Below are positions 1-8,724 of a DNA stretch of 64,000 nucleotides, piece after piece. Both the position numbers and the translations under genes were made by a program. The notes below the pieces were generated by a model. It was given only the letters and a program-made list of their open reading frames with translations. It searched no databases and was not told where the DNA came from. The number at the start of each line of letters is the position of its first letter. The stretch's first letter is position 1. Source of the stretch: Paracoccaceae bacterium Fryx2 (GTDB lineage Bacteria > Pseudomonadota > Alphaproteobacteria > Rhodobacterales > Rhodobacteraceae); the NCBI GenBank assembly GCA_032334235.1, contig JAVSGI010000005.1, forward strand, positions 682,001 to 746,000, given 5' to 3'.

Positions 1-89
1 CCGGAAGCCGCGTCATCTGGCGACAGGCAGCGCGATTGCACAGGCCCGGCGCTTGGCCTAAGGACATGCCCAAAGAGGACGAAAGCCGT

Positions 90-1226
90 ATGACAACAGC
101 CGCGATCATCGTTGCCGCCGGGCGGGGCAGCCGCGCCGGGGGTGCCGTGCCGAAGCAATGGCAGATGCTGGCCGGGCGCCCGGTGCTGGCCCATACGCTG
201 GCCGCCTTCGAGGACATGCCGCGCGTGCTGGTGATCCACCCCGACGACCGCGACCGCGCCGAGGCTTTGGGCAGCGACGCGCTGCTGGTCGAGGGGGGGG
301 CCTCGCGCGCGGCCTCGGTCGCGGCCGCGCTGGAGGCGCTGGCGGGCAGCGGCGTCACGCGCGTGCTGATCCATGACGGCGCGCGGCCGCTGGTGACGCG
401 GGCGGTGATTGCCCGGCTGATCGGCGCACTGGACGCGGCACCGGGGGCGGCGCCGGCGCTGGCGGTGACCGATGCGCTGTGGCGCGGCGCGGGCGGCGTG
501 GTTTCGGGCACCCAGGACCGGGAAGGGCTTTACCGCGCCCAGACACCGCAGGCGTTCCACTATGACGCCATTCTTGCCGCGCACCGCGCCCATCCCGGCG
601 GCGCGGCCGATGATGTCGAGGTGGCGCGCGCCGCGGGCCTTGACGTGGCAATCGTCGAGGGCGACGAAGACAACCTCAAGCTCACCTTCCCCGGCGATTT
701 CGCCCGGGCCGAGCGTTTGATTCAGGAAAGGTTCCGCATGGATATCCGGCTTGGCAACGGTTTCGACGTTCATGCCTTCTGCCCGGGCGACCATGTCTGG
801 CTCTGCGGGGTGCAGGTGCCGCATGGCAAGGGGCTCCTGGGCCACTCCGACGCCGATGTGGGAATGCACGCGCTGACCGACGCGATCTACGGCGCGCTGG
901 CCGAAGGCGACATCGGCACCCATTTCCCGCCCTCCGACCCGCAGTGGAAGGGGGCGGCCTCGCACATCTTCCTTTCCCACGCCATGGGCCGGATCGCCGC
1001 GCGCGGCTACCGGCTGGGCAATGCCGACGTGACGCTGATCTGCGAGCGCCCGAAGATCGGGCCGCAGGCCGACGCGATGCGCGCCGCTCTGGCGGCGATC
1101 ATGGGGATCGAGGTCGGGCGTATCAGCGTCAAGGCCACCACCTCGGAACGGCTGGGCTTCACCGGGCGCGAAGAGGGCATCGCGGCGCTGGCCACCGTCA
1201 CGCTGGTCGCGGCGGGGCCCGCATGA
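90..1226 (+). CDS. ispDF: Bifunctional IspD/IspF isoprenoid enzyme
   Basis: Two consecutive-but-one steps of the MEP isoprenoid pathway are fused in 378 aa. Residues about 1-215 are IspD (2-C-methyl-D-erythritol 4-phosphate cytidylyltransferase), with the CTP-binding AAGRGSR loop, [12 protein letters not shown] and EDNLKLT motifs. Residues from about 217 ([14 protein letters not shown]) are IspF (MECDP synthase), with the DVH metal ligands, GHSDADV and a C-terminal [11 protein letters not shown]. The ATG at 90 was preferred because it begins the IspD beta strand ([10 protein letters not shown]) directly; an in-frame ATG at 36 would add 18 residues with no family match. The stop overlaps the start of pgpA (ATGA). 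The IspDF fusion is common in Rhodobacterales and other alphaproteobacteria. Confidence 0.95.
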   Translation: MTTAAIIVAAGRGSRAGGAVPKQWQMLAGRPVLAHTLAAFEDMPRVLVIHPDDRDRAEALGSDALLVEGGASRAASVAAALEALAGSGVTRVLIHDGARPLVTRAVIARLIGALDAAPGAAPALAVTDALWRGAGGVVSGTQDREGLYRAQTPQAFHYDAILAAHRAHPGGAADDVEVARAAGLDVAIVEGDEDNLKLTFPGDFARAERLIQERFRMDIRLGNGFDVHAFCPGDHVWLCGVQVPHGKGLLGHSDADVGMHALTDAIYGALAEGDIGTHFPPSDPQWKGAASHIFLSHAMGRIAARGYRLGNADVTLICERPKIGPQADAMRAALAAIMGIEVGRISVKATTSERLGFTGREEGIAALATVTLVAAGPA

Positions 1227-1720
1227 CGGTCAGCCGGGCGGTCAGCATCTTTTTCGGCGCGGGGCTGCTGCGCCCGGCCCCCGGCACCTGGGGCTCGGCG
1301 GTCGCGGTGGCGCTGGGGCTGGTGATCCACGGCATCGGCAGCTTCCCGCTGCTGGCGATGGCGACGCTGGCCGCCACCGGCTGGGGCTTCTGGGCAGTGG
1401 AAAGGGAACTGGCCGACCGCCCCGGCGCCGACCCGTCGGAAGTGGTGATCGACGAGGTGGCGGGGCAATGGCTGGCGCTGCTGGCGCCGTCGTTCGGGTT
1501 CTGGATGATGGGGCTCGACTCCTGGAACTTCCCATATCCCGGCTGGCTTGGCGCCTTCCTGTTCTTCCGGCTGTTCGACATCTGGAAACCCTGGATCATC
1601 GGCCGGGCCGACCGGCGCGGCGATGCGGCGGGGGTGATGCTGGATGACCTCTGGGCCGGGCTGTTCGCCGGGATCGCCACGATGATCGCGGCCGGCGTCG
1701 CGCATGGGGTGCTGATGTGA
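1223..1720 (+). CDS. pgpA: Phosphatidylglycerophosphatase A
   Basis: This 165-aa inner-membrane enzyme removes the phosphate from phosphatidylglycerophosphate to give phosphatidylglycerol. Family signatures are the N-terminal [12 protein letters not shown] segment, VIDEVAGQW with the acidic metal-binding residues, and [11 protein letters not shown]. Hydrophobic segments follow at about 27-52, 78-95 and near the C-terminus. The start at 1223 overlaps the ispDF stop and the stop overlaps the GTG start of the next gene, so the three genes look translationally coupled. A longer open frame from 944 is only the ispF region read in another frame. Confidence 0.92.
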   Translation: MTVSRAVSIFFGAGLLRPAPGTWGSAVAVALGLVIHGIGSFPLLAMATLAATGWGFWAVERELADRPGADPSEVVIDEVAGQWLALLAPSFGFWMMGLDSWNFPYPGWLGAFLFFRLFDIWKPWIIGRADRRGDAAGVMLDDLWAGLFAGIATMIAAGVAHGVLM

Positions 1721-2193
1721 CCGCCGCCGCCGTGCTCGACGCTGCCCGCCGCAAGGGCCTGCGCATCGCCACGGCGGAAAGCTGCACCGGCGGGCTGGTC
1801 TCGGCGGCGCTGACCGACGTGGCGGGATCGTCGGACGTGTTCGAGCGCGGCTTCGTCACCTATTCCAACGCGGCCAAGGTCGAGATGCTGGGGGTTCGGC
1901 CGGAAACCCTGGCGGCGGTGGGCGCGGTGTCGGAGGAGGTGGCGCGCGAGATGGCCGCAGGGGCGCTCAGCCACTCGCAGGCGGGGCTGGCGGTCTCGGT
2001 GACCGGCATCGCCGGGCCGGGCGGGTCGGAATTCAAGCCCGAGGGGCGGGTGTGCTTTGGCCTCGCGCAGGGCGACCGGGTGACAGCCGAGACGGTGGAG
2101 TTCGGCGCGCTGGGCCGCGACGCGGTGCGGCGGGCGGCGGTGGCCCATGCGCTGGGGCTGGTGGCGCGGGCGCTGCAGGTGGATTTTTCGTAG
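1717..2193 (+). CDS. pncC: CinA-family nicotinamide-nucleotide amidohydrolase
   Basis: This 158-aa protein is the stand-alone C-terminal domain of CinA, which deamidates NMN to NaMN in the pyridine-nucleotide cycle. Visible motifs are ATAESCTGGLVSAAL near the N-terminus, FVTYSN, and VTGIAGPGGS. The start is a GTG in a GTGA overlap with the pgpA stop, which fits the tight ispDF-pgpA-pncC string. It lacks the N-terminal MoaB-like domain of full-length CinA, as is usual in alphaproteobacteria. Confidence 0.9.
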   Translation: MTAAAVLDAARRKGLRIATAESCTGGLVSAALTDVAGSSDVFERGFVTYSNAAKVEMLGVRPETLAAVGAVSEEVAREMAAGALSHSQAGLAVSVTGIAGPGGSEFKPEGRVCFGLAQGDRVTAETVEFGALGRDAVRRAAVAHALGLVARALQVDFS

Positions 2194-2290
2194 AAAAATC
2201 GGGGTGGAAAGAAAAATCCTTGAAGCAAGGATTTTGCCGTGCCCGGCGCCGGGTTGCGGCCGGGCAGGACGGGCCTGGCCGCGGCGGCGG

Positions 2291-2330
2291 AGCCTCCGGC
2301 GGGGATATTTGGGCAAAGGTGAAAGCGAAA
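2291..2330 (+). repeat. Dispersed intergenic repeat, copy A
   Basis: A GCCTCCGGCGGGGATATTT core followed by GGGCAAAGGTGAAAGCG. Related copies lie at about 33541-33586 (opposite orientation) and 47545-47630 (a facing pair). It sits between the convergent pncC and RatA/Coq10-like genes. Confidence 0.7.
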
Positions 2331-2344
2331 GCGCGGTGGAGGCG

Positions 2345-2827
2345 TCAGGCGGGGGCTTTTCCTGGGCCGTAGAGGTCGGCGGCGCGGCGTTCGAAGGCGC
2401 GGACCACGCGCTGCATCGCCTCGTTGAAGACCACGCCGATGATGCCCTGCAGGATGGCGTTGCGGAATTCGAAATCGACGAAGAAATCGACCTTGCAGCC
2501 GGCCGGGCTGCCGTCGGGTGCCGCGTTTTCGTGGAACGACCAGGTCGAGCGCATGTATTTGAACGGGCCGTCGAGGTATTCGGTGTCGATGCGTTTCGTT
2601 TCCGGCCACAGCGTGACGCGGCTGCCGAAGCGTTCGCGGAACACCTTGAAGGAAATCACCAGATCCGCCTCCATCACTTCGCCGCCGCCCGCCACAGGCA
2701 TGCGCGAGCGGATGCGGGCTGCTGCCGTCCATGGCAGGAAGGCAGGGTATGCGGCGACATCGGCGACCAGATCGTACATCTGCTGCGCCGTGTAGGGCAT
2801 GACGCGGTTTTCCGTGTGGGTGGGCAT
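2345..2827 (-). CDS. Coq10/RatA-like START-domain protein
   Basis: A 160-aa single-domain SRPBCC/START protein of the Coq10/RatA family, whose members bind ubiquinone or other lipids in respiratory chains. It starts MPTHTENRVMPYTAQQMYDL, the typical N-terminus for this family, then has VADVAAYPAFLPW and a C-terminal amphipathic helix (FNEAMQRVVRAFERRA). Most genome annotations call such genes either coenzyme Q-binding protein or type II toxin RatA; the alphaproteobacterial context favours the quinone role, which is inference. It converges on pncC and is divergent from hpt. Confidence 0.8.
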   Translation of the reverse strand: MPTHTENRVMPYTAQQMYDLVADVAAYPAFLPWTAAARIRSRMPVAGGGEVMEADLVISFKVFRERFGSRVTLWPETKRIDTEYLDGPFKYMRSTWSFHENAAPDGSPAGCKVDFFVDFEFRNAILQGIIGVVFNEAMQRVVRAFERRAADLYGPGKAPA

Positions 2828-2923
2828 CGGGGCGGGGTTTCTCTGGCGGTTGGGGCGATGGCGGGCGGGGGTGACTCGCGCTGCGGTATTGGGTAAAGCG
2901 GAGGCGGAAATCAAGGGGATGCC

Positions 2924-3469
2924 ATGCCGACGAGACCTTATGTCATAGATCAGATGATCTCGGCCAAGTCCATCGCCGCGCGGGTCGAGGCGCTGGCGCG
3001 CGAGATCACCGCCCATTTCGCGGGCACCGACAAGCTGGTGGTGGTGGGTCTGTTGCGCGGGTCGTTCGTTTTCATCGCCGATCTGGTGCGCGAGCTCGAC
3101 CTGCCGGTCGAGGTCGATTTCCTCGAGGCGTCGAGTTACGGCAACAGCACGGAATCGTCGCGCGAGGTGCGGATCCTGAAGGATCTGCGGGGCGAGATTG
3201 CCGGGCGCGACGTGCTGGTGGTCGAGGATATCGTGGATACCGGCTTTACCCTGAGCCATGTGCTGCGGCTGCTGCGGACGCGCGAGCCGGCCCGGATCGA
3301 GGTCTGCGCCCTGCTCGACAAGCCGACGCGGCGCGAGGTCGACATCCGCGCCACCTGGACCGGCTTCGTGATACCCGATGAATTCGTGGTGGGCTATGGC
3401 ATCGACTTTGCGCAGCGCAACCGCAACCTGCCCTATATCGGCAAGGTGCGCTTCACCGATGCGGGGTAG
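2924..3469 (+). CDS. hpt: Hypoxanthine phosphoribosyltransferase
   Basis: A 181-aa purine salvage enzyme that converts hypoxanthine (and often guanine) plus PRPP to the nucleotide. The PRPP loop is [14 protein letters not shown] at about 103-116, preceded by the [11 protein letters not shown] loop; the base pocket lies in [18 protein letters not shown] near the C-terminus. Length fits the bacterial family. The start was chosen at the first ATG, 96 bp from the divergent START-domain gene. Confidence 0.93.
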   Translation: MPTRPYVIDQMISAKSIAARVEALAREITAHFAGTDKLVVVGLLRGSFVFIADLVRELDLPVEVDFLEASSYGNSTESSREVRILKDLRGEIAGRDVLVVEDIVDTGFTLSHVLRLLRTREPARIEVCALLDKPTRREVDIRATWTGFVIPDEFVVGYGIDFAQRNRNLPYIGKVRFTDAG

Positions 3470-3472
3470 GCG

Positions 3473-3651
3473 ATGAACCCGATCTGGCTCTTGCGGATGC
3501 GACGCTGGCTGAGCCATCCGCCCTCGGCCGCGCGGTGAAGCTGGTGCTGGGGGTGGTGGCGCTGTGTCTGGCGCTGTGGGGGATCGAGGCGTTGTTCGGC
3601 TGGCCCGAGGCGCTGACGCTGGAGGGCGGCGGTCGGCACTACCGGCCCTGA
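3473..3651 (+). pseudogene. Small membrane protein gene with apparent frameshift
   Basis: Three bases after hpt an ATG opens a 21-codon frame (MNPIWLLRMRRWLSHPPSAAR) that stops at a TGA. The overlapping frame continues from a GTG at 3535 for 38 codons: VKLVLGVVALCLALWGIEALFGW then a short tail, stop at 3651. Together they make one sensible ~60-aa protein with one membrane helix, and I recall intact small proteins of this layout in Rhodobacterales. One missing base near 3528-3536 would explain the break. It may be a real pseudogene, a sequencing error, or two coupled mini-ORFs. Confidence 0.55.
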
Positions 3652-3726
3652 GCGGGCGGCATGGGGTTGGATAACGGCGGGCATCGGGCTAAGCTTTGAG
3701 CGGTGCGTGTGCAGAAGGACCGGCGG

Positions 3727-4614
3727 ATGAAGACCCTGAGCCTTGCCCTTGCGGCGCTTGCCCTTGCCGCTGCGGCCGCCTGGGTGCTGACCGCGCCGCT
3801 GCGGCTGCCTGCGGGCGCGCTGGACGGGCTGGCTGGCGATGCGCGGCGCGGAGCGGCGGTCTTTGCGGCGGCGGGCTGTGCCTCTTGCCACATGGCCCCC
3901 GGCGCGGTGGGTGACGCACGGCTGGTGCTGGCGGGCGGGCAGCGGTTTCCCTCGGCCTTCGGGACGTTCGTGGCGCCCAACATTTCCTCTGATCCGGTGC
4001 AGGGCATCGGCGGCTGGTCGCTGGCGGACCTTGGAAATGCGGTGCTGCGCGGCGTGTCGCCCGGGGGGCAGCATTACTACCCGGCCTTCCCCTATGCCTC
4101 TTACAGCCGGATGGTGCCGGGCGATCTGGCCGACCTGAAGGCGTATCTCGACACCCTGCCCGCCGATGCCAGCCCCAGCCTGCCGCACGAGGTGGACTTT
4201 CCCTTCGACATCCGCCGCAGTCTGGGGGGCTGGAAGCGGCTCTTCCTGCGCGACGGATGGGTGGTGGAGGGCGACCTGACGGAAACCCAGCAGCGCGGGC
4301 GCTACATCGTCGAGGCGCTGGCGCATTGCGGCGAATGCCACACGCCGCGCAATGCGCTGGGGGGGATGCAGACCGGGAACTGGCTGGCCGGGGCGCCCGA
4401 TCCTTCGGGCAAGGGGCGGGTGCCCGACATCACGCCGGGCGGGCTGACATGGTCCGAGGCCGAGATTGCCGAATACCTGACCTCGGGCTTTACGCCCGAA
4501 TATGACAGCGTCGGCGGCCTGATGGCGCATGTGGTGGAAAACATGGGGCAGCTGCCCGAAAGCGACCGGACGGCGGTGGCGGCCTACCTCAAGCTGGTTC
4601 CGTCACGCCCCTGA
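3727..4614 (+). CDS. Dihaem cytochrome c, membrane-anchored or periplasmic
   Basis: A 295-aa c-type cytochrome with an N-terminal hydrophobic segment (residues about 3-24) acting as signal or anchor. Two haem motifs are visible, CASCH at 51-55 and CGECH at 201-205, giving two cytochrome c domains. Methionines at about 129 and in the last 30 residues are candidate axial ligands. The layout resembles small cytochrome subunits of dehydrogenases, but no dehydrogenase is adjacent, so the partner is unknown. The ATG at 3727 has an AGAAGGA ribosome site; an in-frame GTG at 3703 is less likely. Confidence 0.8.
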   Translation: MKTLSLALAALALAAAAAWVLTAPLRLPAGALDGLAGDARRGAAVFAAAGCASCHMAPGAVGDARLVLAGGQRFPSAFGTFVAPNISSDPVQGIGGWSLADLGNAVLRGVSPGGQHYYPAFPYASYSRMVPGDLADLKAYLDTLPADASPSLPHEVDFPFDIRRSLGGWKRLFLRDGWVVEGDLTETQQRGRYIVEALAHCGECHTPRNALGGMQTGNWLAGAPDPSGKGRVPDITPGGLTWSEAEIAEYLTSGFTPEYDSVGGLMAHVVENMGQLPESDRTAVAAYLKLVPSRP

Positions 4615-4619
4615 AGCCC

Positions 4620-5378
4620 CTACCCCGCCACGGCGCGCAGCAGGCGGGCGCGGGCGGGCGGGATGGCCCGGATCTCCAGCCCCGTGAAGACATGCAGCGT
4701 GTCGAGGTCGCGGTCCACCACCGCATGATCCGACACCCAGCCGCCCATCAGCAGATAGGTGCGCAGCAAGGGCGGCATCCCCAGCATGGCGCGCCTGGCA
4801 TCGGGGTGGAACTGGCGCAGCTTGGCCGCGAAGCGGAAGACGTTCGGCGCCTTGACGCGCGGCAGCCAGCGTTTCGGGGCCAGGTGGGCATCCTTCAAGA
4901 GCCCGAAGGCGTCGTGGTAGGCTGCGGCATCGGTGCCGTGGAAGGACGAGCAGCCAAACAGCATCTCGACCCCCGCCGCATCGACATAGGCGGTCATCGC
5001 GCCCCAGGCGACGCGCAGGATGTCGGGGTCGTGCCAGTCGGGGTGGATGCAGAAGCGGCCCATCTCGACCATCGGCCCGTCGAATTGTGCCAGAGCCGAC
5101 AGGTTGTAGAACTGCGCCGAATAGCTGCGCCCGATCTCGCCGCCCCCGGTCAGGGGGAGCAGCCGGAAGCAGCACACCAGCGTGCCGGTCCTGACCTCTT
5201 CGACCAGGATGTGGTGGCAGATGGCGTCGAAGGCGTCGGCGTCGCGGTCCGAGGGCATCGAGGCGTCGGGGTCGCGCCGCGCGATGAAAGCCAGATGGCG
5301 CAATTCCTGCGCGCGGCGGATGTCGTCGGCGGACGAGGCGGTGCGGGCGGCGTAACGACCTTTGCGAAGCGACAGCAT
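4620..5378 (-). CDS. olsB: Ornithine N-acyltransferase-like (OlsB family) GNAT protein
   Basis: A 252-aa GNAT-fold protein that transfers a 3-hydroxy fatty acid from acyl-ACP to ornithine to make lyso-ornithine lipid. It shows the family pattern AQELRHLAFI near residue 27, CCFRLLPL, the EMGRFCIHPDW core (about 112-122) and LFGCSSFHG. OlsA usually lies beside olsB but is absent here; a separate acyltransferase is at 21559-22437. Convergent with the cytochrome gene and divergent from msrB, with TGAC-rich repeats upstream (5439-5469). Confidence 0.78.
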   Translation of the reverse strand: MLSLRKGRYAARTASSADDIRRAQELRHLAFIARRDPDASMPSDRDADAFDAICHHILVEEVRTGTLVCCFRLLPLTGGGEIGRSYSAQFYNLSALAQFDGPMVEMGRFCIHPDWHDPDILRVAWGAMTAYVDAAGVEMLFGCSSFHGTDAAAYHDAFGLLKDAHLAPKRWLPRVKAPNVFRFAAKLRQFHPDARRAMLGMPPLLRTYLLMGGWVSDHAVVDRDLDTLHVFTGLEIRAIPPARARLLRAVAG

Positions 5379-5438
5379 CGTTTTTCCTTGCGCCTTGGCG
5401 GACCCGGGCCGCCGCCCTAGATAATGTGTCCGAATGAT

Positions 5439-5469
5439 GTGACACGCAAGCCGTGACGGCAGTGTGACG
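5439..5469 (-). promoter_or_regulatory. Possible PhoB-like direct repeats upstream of olsB
   Basis: Read toward olsB there are three CGTCAC/TGTCAC hexamers, the first two spaced exactly 11 bp, the third 14 bp away, 61-91 bp before the olsB start. PhoB boxes are direct TGTCA-type repeats at 11-bp spacing, and ornithine lipid synthesis is phosphate-limited in several alphaproteobacteria. The match to the PHO consensus is loose and it could equally serve msrB. Confidence 0.25.
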
Positions 5470-5507
5470 CGGAACGTCGCAGAGGCAACACGAAGGGGCA
5501 CGACACC

Positions 5508-5924
5508 ATGACCGGCAAGATCAGCAAGACCGATGCGGAATGGCGGGCGCAACTGTCCGACCTCGCCTACAAGGTCACCCGCGGGCATGGCACCGAGCGG
5601 GCGTTCACCCATGACACCTTTCCGAAAGCGCCTGGCATCTACCGCTGTGTGTGCTGCGATGCGCCGCTGTTCGATCAGGCGACCAAGTTCGACTCGGGCA
5701 CCGGCTGGCCCAGCTTCTTTGCCCCGCTCGACCCGCAGGCGGTGGGCGAGACCGTGGACCGCAGCTGGCTCATGCGCCGCACCGAGGTGCATTGCGCAAC
5801 CTGCGACGCGCATCTGGGCCATGTCTTTCCCGATGGCCCGGCCCCGACCGGGCTGCGCTACTGCATGAACGGGGTGGCGCTGGTGTTCGAGGGCGCAAAC
5901 GACGCCAACGACCGCAGCGACTGA
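5508..5924 (+). CDS. msrB: Peptide-methionine (R)-S-oxide reductase
   Basis: A 138-aa MsrB that reduces the R epimer of methionine sulfoxide in proteins with thioredoxin as donor. It carries two zinc CxxC pairs (CVCC and CATC), the substrate motif [17 protein letters not shown], and RYCMNG with the catalytic cysteine near residue 118. Length and motif order are normal. Start is the ATG after an ACGAAGGGG ribosome site. Confidence 0.93.
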   Translation: MTGKISKTDAEWRAQLSDLAYKVTRGHGTERAFTHDTFPKAPGIYRCVCCDAPLFDQATKFDSGTGWPSFFAPLDPQAVGETVDRSWLMRRTEVHCATCDAHLGHVFPDGPAPTGLRYCMNGVALVFEGANDANDRSD

Positions 5925-5952
5925 CCGTGGCGGGCCGCCCGTGGCGGGCCGT
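5925..5952. repeat. 14-bp tandem duplication after msrB stop
   Basis: CCGTGGCGGGCCGC is followed at once by CCGTGGCGGGCCGT. It fills the whole gap between the convergent msrB and bamE-like stops. Confidence 0.8.
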
Positions 5953-5953
5953 C

Positions 5954-6433
5954 TCAGTCCACCACGTCGGCGGCGCGCAACTGGCCGAGGTTCGAAAGCA
6001 GCTGCCCGATGAAGCTGACGCCGCGGATGTTGGTCTCGGTCACACGGCGCGACAGGGCGATGACGCGGCCATCCTCCAGCCCGAAGCGTTCGACGTTGCT
6101 GACCACGCCACCCTCGTCAAAGCTGATCGCCACCACCTGGCGGTCGATCTCCTGCGGCGCGCGGCCGCCCGCATGTTTCCAGCGGCTTTGCACGTAATAC
6201 CAGCCGGTGTCGTTCAGCAGTGCCGCAGCCGAGGGGCGCCCCACCACCGCCGCCACCGACTCGCGGGTATCGACACCGACCTCGATCAGCGCCAGCTCGA
6301 CATCGCTGGGGGTATAGCCGTGGTTGCGATAGACGGGGGAGCAGGCGATCAGGGCCAGCAGGGTCAGGCCCGCCGCCATCGTGCGCAGCAGCCGTCGTGC
6401 GCTGCCGCTGCCATCTCTGCTTGCCAAAGCCAT
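5954..6433 (-). CDS. bamE: BamE-type outer-membrane assembly lipoprotein
   Basis: A 159-aa lipoprotein with the SmpA/OmlA fold, an accessory part of the BAM complex that inserts beta-barrel proteins. The signal segment MAAGLTLLALIAC ends in a lipobox cysteine, followed by SPVYRNHGYTPSDVELALI, then VGRPSAAALLNDTGWYYVQS and FDEGGVVSNVERF, all typical. The ATG at 6433 was chosen; the ATG at 6379 begins exactly at the hydrophobic core and is also possible. Divergent from the DUF177 gene, which is the normal Rhodobacterales arrangement. Confidence 0.85.
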   Translation of the reverse strand: MALASRDGSGSARRLLRTMAAGLTLLALIACSPVYRNHGYTPSDVELALIEVGVDTRESVAAVVGRPSAAALLNDTGWYYVQSRWKHAGGRAPQEIDRQVVAISFDEGGVVSNVERFGLEDGRVIALSRRVTETNIRGVSFIGQLLSNLGQLRAADVVD

Positions 6434-6611
6434 CTCCGCCCTCTTGCCATGCTGGACCAAGCCCCGTATCCGGATGCCTGTCGGAAGCCGCGTCTCCGGC
6501 TTTGCCTCCGGCTTACAGAAGGACGGCCCCGTGTTCAAGAAAGGAACGCGTGACCGGCATCTTGTGCCGCGCCGTGACCGCGAGGACGCGCCCACCCCAA
6601 GGAGTTCCGGG

Positions 6612-7226
6612 ATGACAGATCGCCGCACGCCACCCGCCAGCACCCCCGCGCTGCCCCTTTCCCTGCCCTTCCGGGTGGCGGCGCTGGGGTCGCGCAAGAC
6701 GACCCGCTTCGACCTTGCGCCCGATGCCGCGACCCGGGCTGCCGTGGCGCTGGCGCTGGGCATCACCGCGGTGCCCGCGCTGCGCTTCAAGGGCGAGATT
6801 CGCCCCTGCGGCCGTCACGACTACGAACTTGAGGCGCAATTGACCGCGACGGTGGAGCAGCCTTGCTCGGTCACCCTCGTGCCGGTGGTCAGCAAGCTGA
6901 CCGAAACGGTGCGGCGGCGCTATCTGGCCGATCTGGCGCTGCCCGAGGGCGACGAGGTCGAAATGCCCGAGGACGACAGCGCCGACCCGCTCCCCGAGGT
7001 GATCGACGCAGGCGCCGTGGCGCTGGAGGCGCTGGTGCTGGCGCTGCCGCTTTACCCGCGCAGCCCCGGTGCGGCGCTGGAGGAGGCGGTGTTTGCCCCG
7101 CCCGGAACGGCACCGCTGCGCGACAAGGACCTGCGCCCCTTTGCCGGTCTGGCCGGGCTGCGCGGGCTGGCGTCCGGGGGCACGGACGAAGACGACGGCA
7201 ACGGCGGGCCGGGGGCTGCTGCCTGA
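6612..7226 (+). CDS. DUF177 (YceD) protein upstream of rpmF
   Basis: A 204-aa YceD/DUF177 protein. The family sits before rpmF in most bacteria and is linked to 23S rRNA accumulation. Visible features are the RPCGRHDYELEAQLTATVEQPC stretch (quoted in part: two conserved cysteines around 57-78), an acidic middle, and a Gly/Asp-rich tail (DEDDGNGG). The ATG at 6612 follows a GGAG site; upstream in-frame starts would run through the divergent bamE promoter region. Confidence 0.85.
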   Translation: MTDRRTPPASTPALPLSLPFRVAALGSRKTTRFDLAPDAATRAAVALALGITAVPALRFKGEIRPCGRHDYELEAQLTATVEQPCSVTLVPVVSKLTETVRRRYLADLALPEGDEVEMPEDDSADPLPEVIDAGAVALEALVLALPLYPRSPGAALEEAVFAPPGTAPLRDKDLRPFAGLAGLRGLASGGTDEDDGNGGPGAAA

Positions 7227-7251
7227 GCCTGCAACTGCCCAGAAAAGGGGC

Positions 7252-7279
7252 TTGCGCCGCGCCAGAATCGCAGTATGGT
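7252..7279 (+). promoter_or_regulatory. Sigma-70-like promoter for rpmF-plsX-fabH
   Basis: TTGCGC at 7252-7257 and TATGGT at 7274-7279 are separated by 16 bp, about 107 bp before the rpmF start and directly after the DUF177 gene. Confidence 0.5.
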
Positions 7280-7385
7280 CCGCGCCTCGTTTACAGTGTG
7301 GATCTGACGCGCGCCCATCCGGGGCAACGGCCCGATCCCGAAGGAAAATCAGGGGCTTGCCCCCGCAAAACCCCGAGGTAGAGAT

Positions 7386-7592
7386 ATGGCCGTTCCGCAG
7401 AACCGAGTCACCAAGTCCAAACGCAACATGCGCCGCGCGCATGACGCCCTTGTCGGGTCGAACCCCGCCGAATGCCCGAATTGCGGCGAACTGAAGCGCC
7501 CGCACCATGTTTGCGGCGCCTGCGGCCACTATGATGCCCGCGAAGTCGTCGCCGTGAACGCCGAAGTCGAACTGGACGAGGACGCGGCGTAA
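7386..7592 (+). CDS. rpmF: 50S ribosomal protein L32
   Basis: A 68-aa ribosomal protein beginning [20 protein letters not shown], the standard alphaproteobacterial L32 N-terminus. It keeps the four zinc-ribbon cysteines in two CPNC/CGAC pairs, so it is the zinc-binding (C+) form, and ends in an acidic tail. It lies 25 bp upstream of plsX, the usual link between ribosome and membrane lipid synthesis. Confidence 0.97.
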   Translation: MAVPQNRVTKSKRNMRRAHDALVGSNPAECPNCGELKRPHHVCGACGHYDAREVVAVNAEVELDEDAA

Positions 7593-7617
7593 GCCGCGTT
7601 CCGGACGCTGCAACGTC

Positions 7618-8724
7618 ATGTCGAACGACATCATCCCTTCGGCAAAGGGTGCGCAGCGCATCGTCATTTCGGTTGATGCGATGGGCGGAGACCAGGGGCC
7701 TGCGGCAGTTGTCGCGGGCCTTGCCGTTTCGGCCGAGAAGAACCCGGAAATCGGGTTCATCCTGCACGGCGACAAGGACGAACTGTCGCGGCTGATTGGC
7801 AAGCGCCGCGGCCTGGCCGAGGTCTGCGAGATTCGCCACGCCCCGCGGGTGGTGACCATGAACGACAAGCCGAGTCAGGTGATGCGCCATGGCGAAGGCA
7901 CGTCGATGTGGTCCTGCATCGACAGCGTGAAGAAGGGCGAGGCGACCGTGGCCGTGTCGTGCGGCAACACCGGCGCGCTGATGGCGCTGTCGATGATCCG
8001 CCTGCGCAAGCTGCCGGGCGTGAACCGCCCCGCCATCGCCTGCCTGTGGCCCTCGCGCAACCCCGGCGGCTTCAACGTGATGCTGGACGTTGGCGCCGAC
8101 ATCAAGGCCGATGCCGAGGATTTCCTGCAATATGCCACGATGGGCGCCTCCTACGCGCGCAACGGGCTGGCGCTGGAACGGCCGCGCGTCGGGCTGCTGA
8201 ACGTCGGAACCGAGGAACACAAGGGCCGGGCCGAACTGAAGCTGGCGCATGACCTGATAGCGGCCACCGCCGAGGTCGGCGGTTTCGAGTTCATCGGCTT
8301 TGTCGAGGGCGGCGACATTCCGGGCAACCGCTGCGACGTGATCGTGACCGACGGTTTCACCGGCAACATCGCGCTGAAGACCGGCGAAGGCACCGCCAAG
8401 CTGATCGCGGATTTCCTGAAAGAGGCGTTCAACGCCACCTTCCTGTCGAAGATCGCGGCGCTGCTGGCGCTGACCTCGCTGAAACGGCTGCAAAAGCGCA
8501 TCGACCCGCGCCGGGTGAACGGCGGGGTGTTTCTTGGCCTGAATGGCACGGTAGTGAAATCGCACGGCTCTGCCGATGCCACCGGCGTGTCCGCAGCGAT
8601 CAAGCTGGCCTTCCAGCTTGCGAAATCCGGTTTCAACGACCGGCTTGCAGCGCGGGTTGCATCCGCGGGCCGCGCAGGGCACGATGCCCCGGAGGACCGC
8701 GCCATCAACGGTAACACTGAATGA
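7618..8724 (+). CDS. plsX: Phosphate acyltransferase PlsX
   Basis: A 368-aa enzyme that makes acyl-phosphate from acyl-ACP for phospholipid synthesis. Characteristic stretches are [10 protein letters not shown] near residue 20, [34 protein letters not shown], and [16 protein letters not shown]. Its stop overlaps the fabH start (ATGA), so plsX and fabH are coupled. Confidence 0.96.
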   Translation: MSNDIIPSAKGAQRIVISVDAMGGDQGPAAVVAGLAVSAEKNPEIGFILHGDKDELSRLIGKRRGLAEVCEIRHAPRVVTMNDKPSQVMRHGEGTSMWSCIDSVKKGEATVAVSCGNTGALMALSMIRLRKLPGVNRPAIACLWPSRNPGGFNVMLDVGADIKADAEDFLQYATMGASYARNGLALERPRVGLLNVGTEEHKGRAELKLAHDLIAATAEVGGFEFIGFVEGGDIPGNRCDVIVTDGFTGNIALKTGEGTAKLIADFLKEAFNATFLSKIAALLALTSLKRLQKRIDPRRVNGGVFLGLNGTVVKSHGSADATGVSAAIKLAFQLAKSGFNDRLAARVASAGRAGHDAPEDRAINGNTE

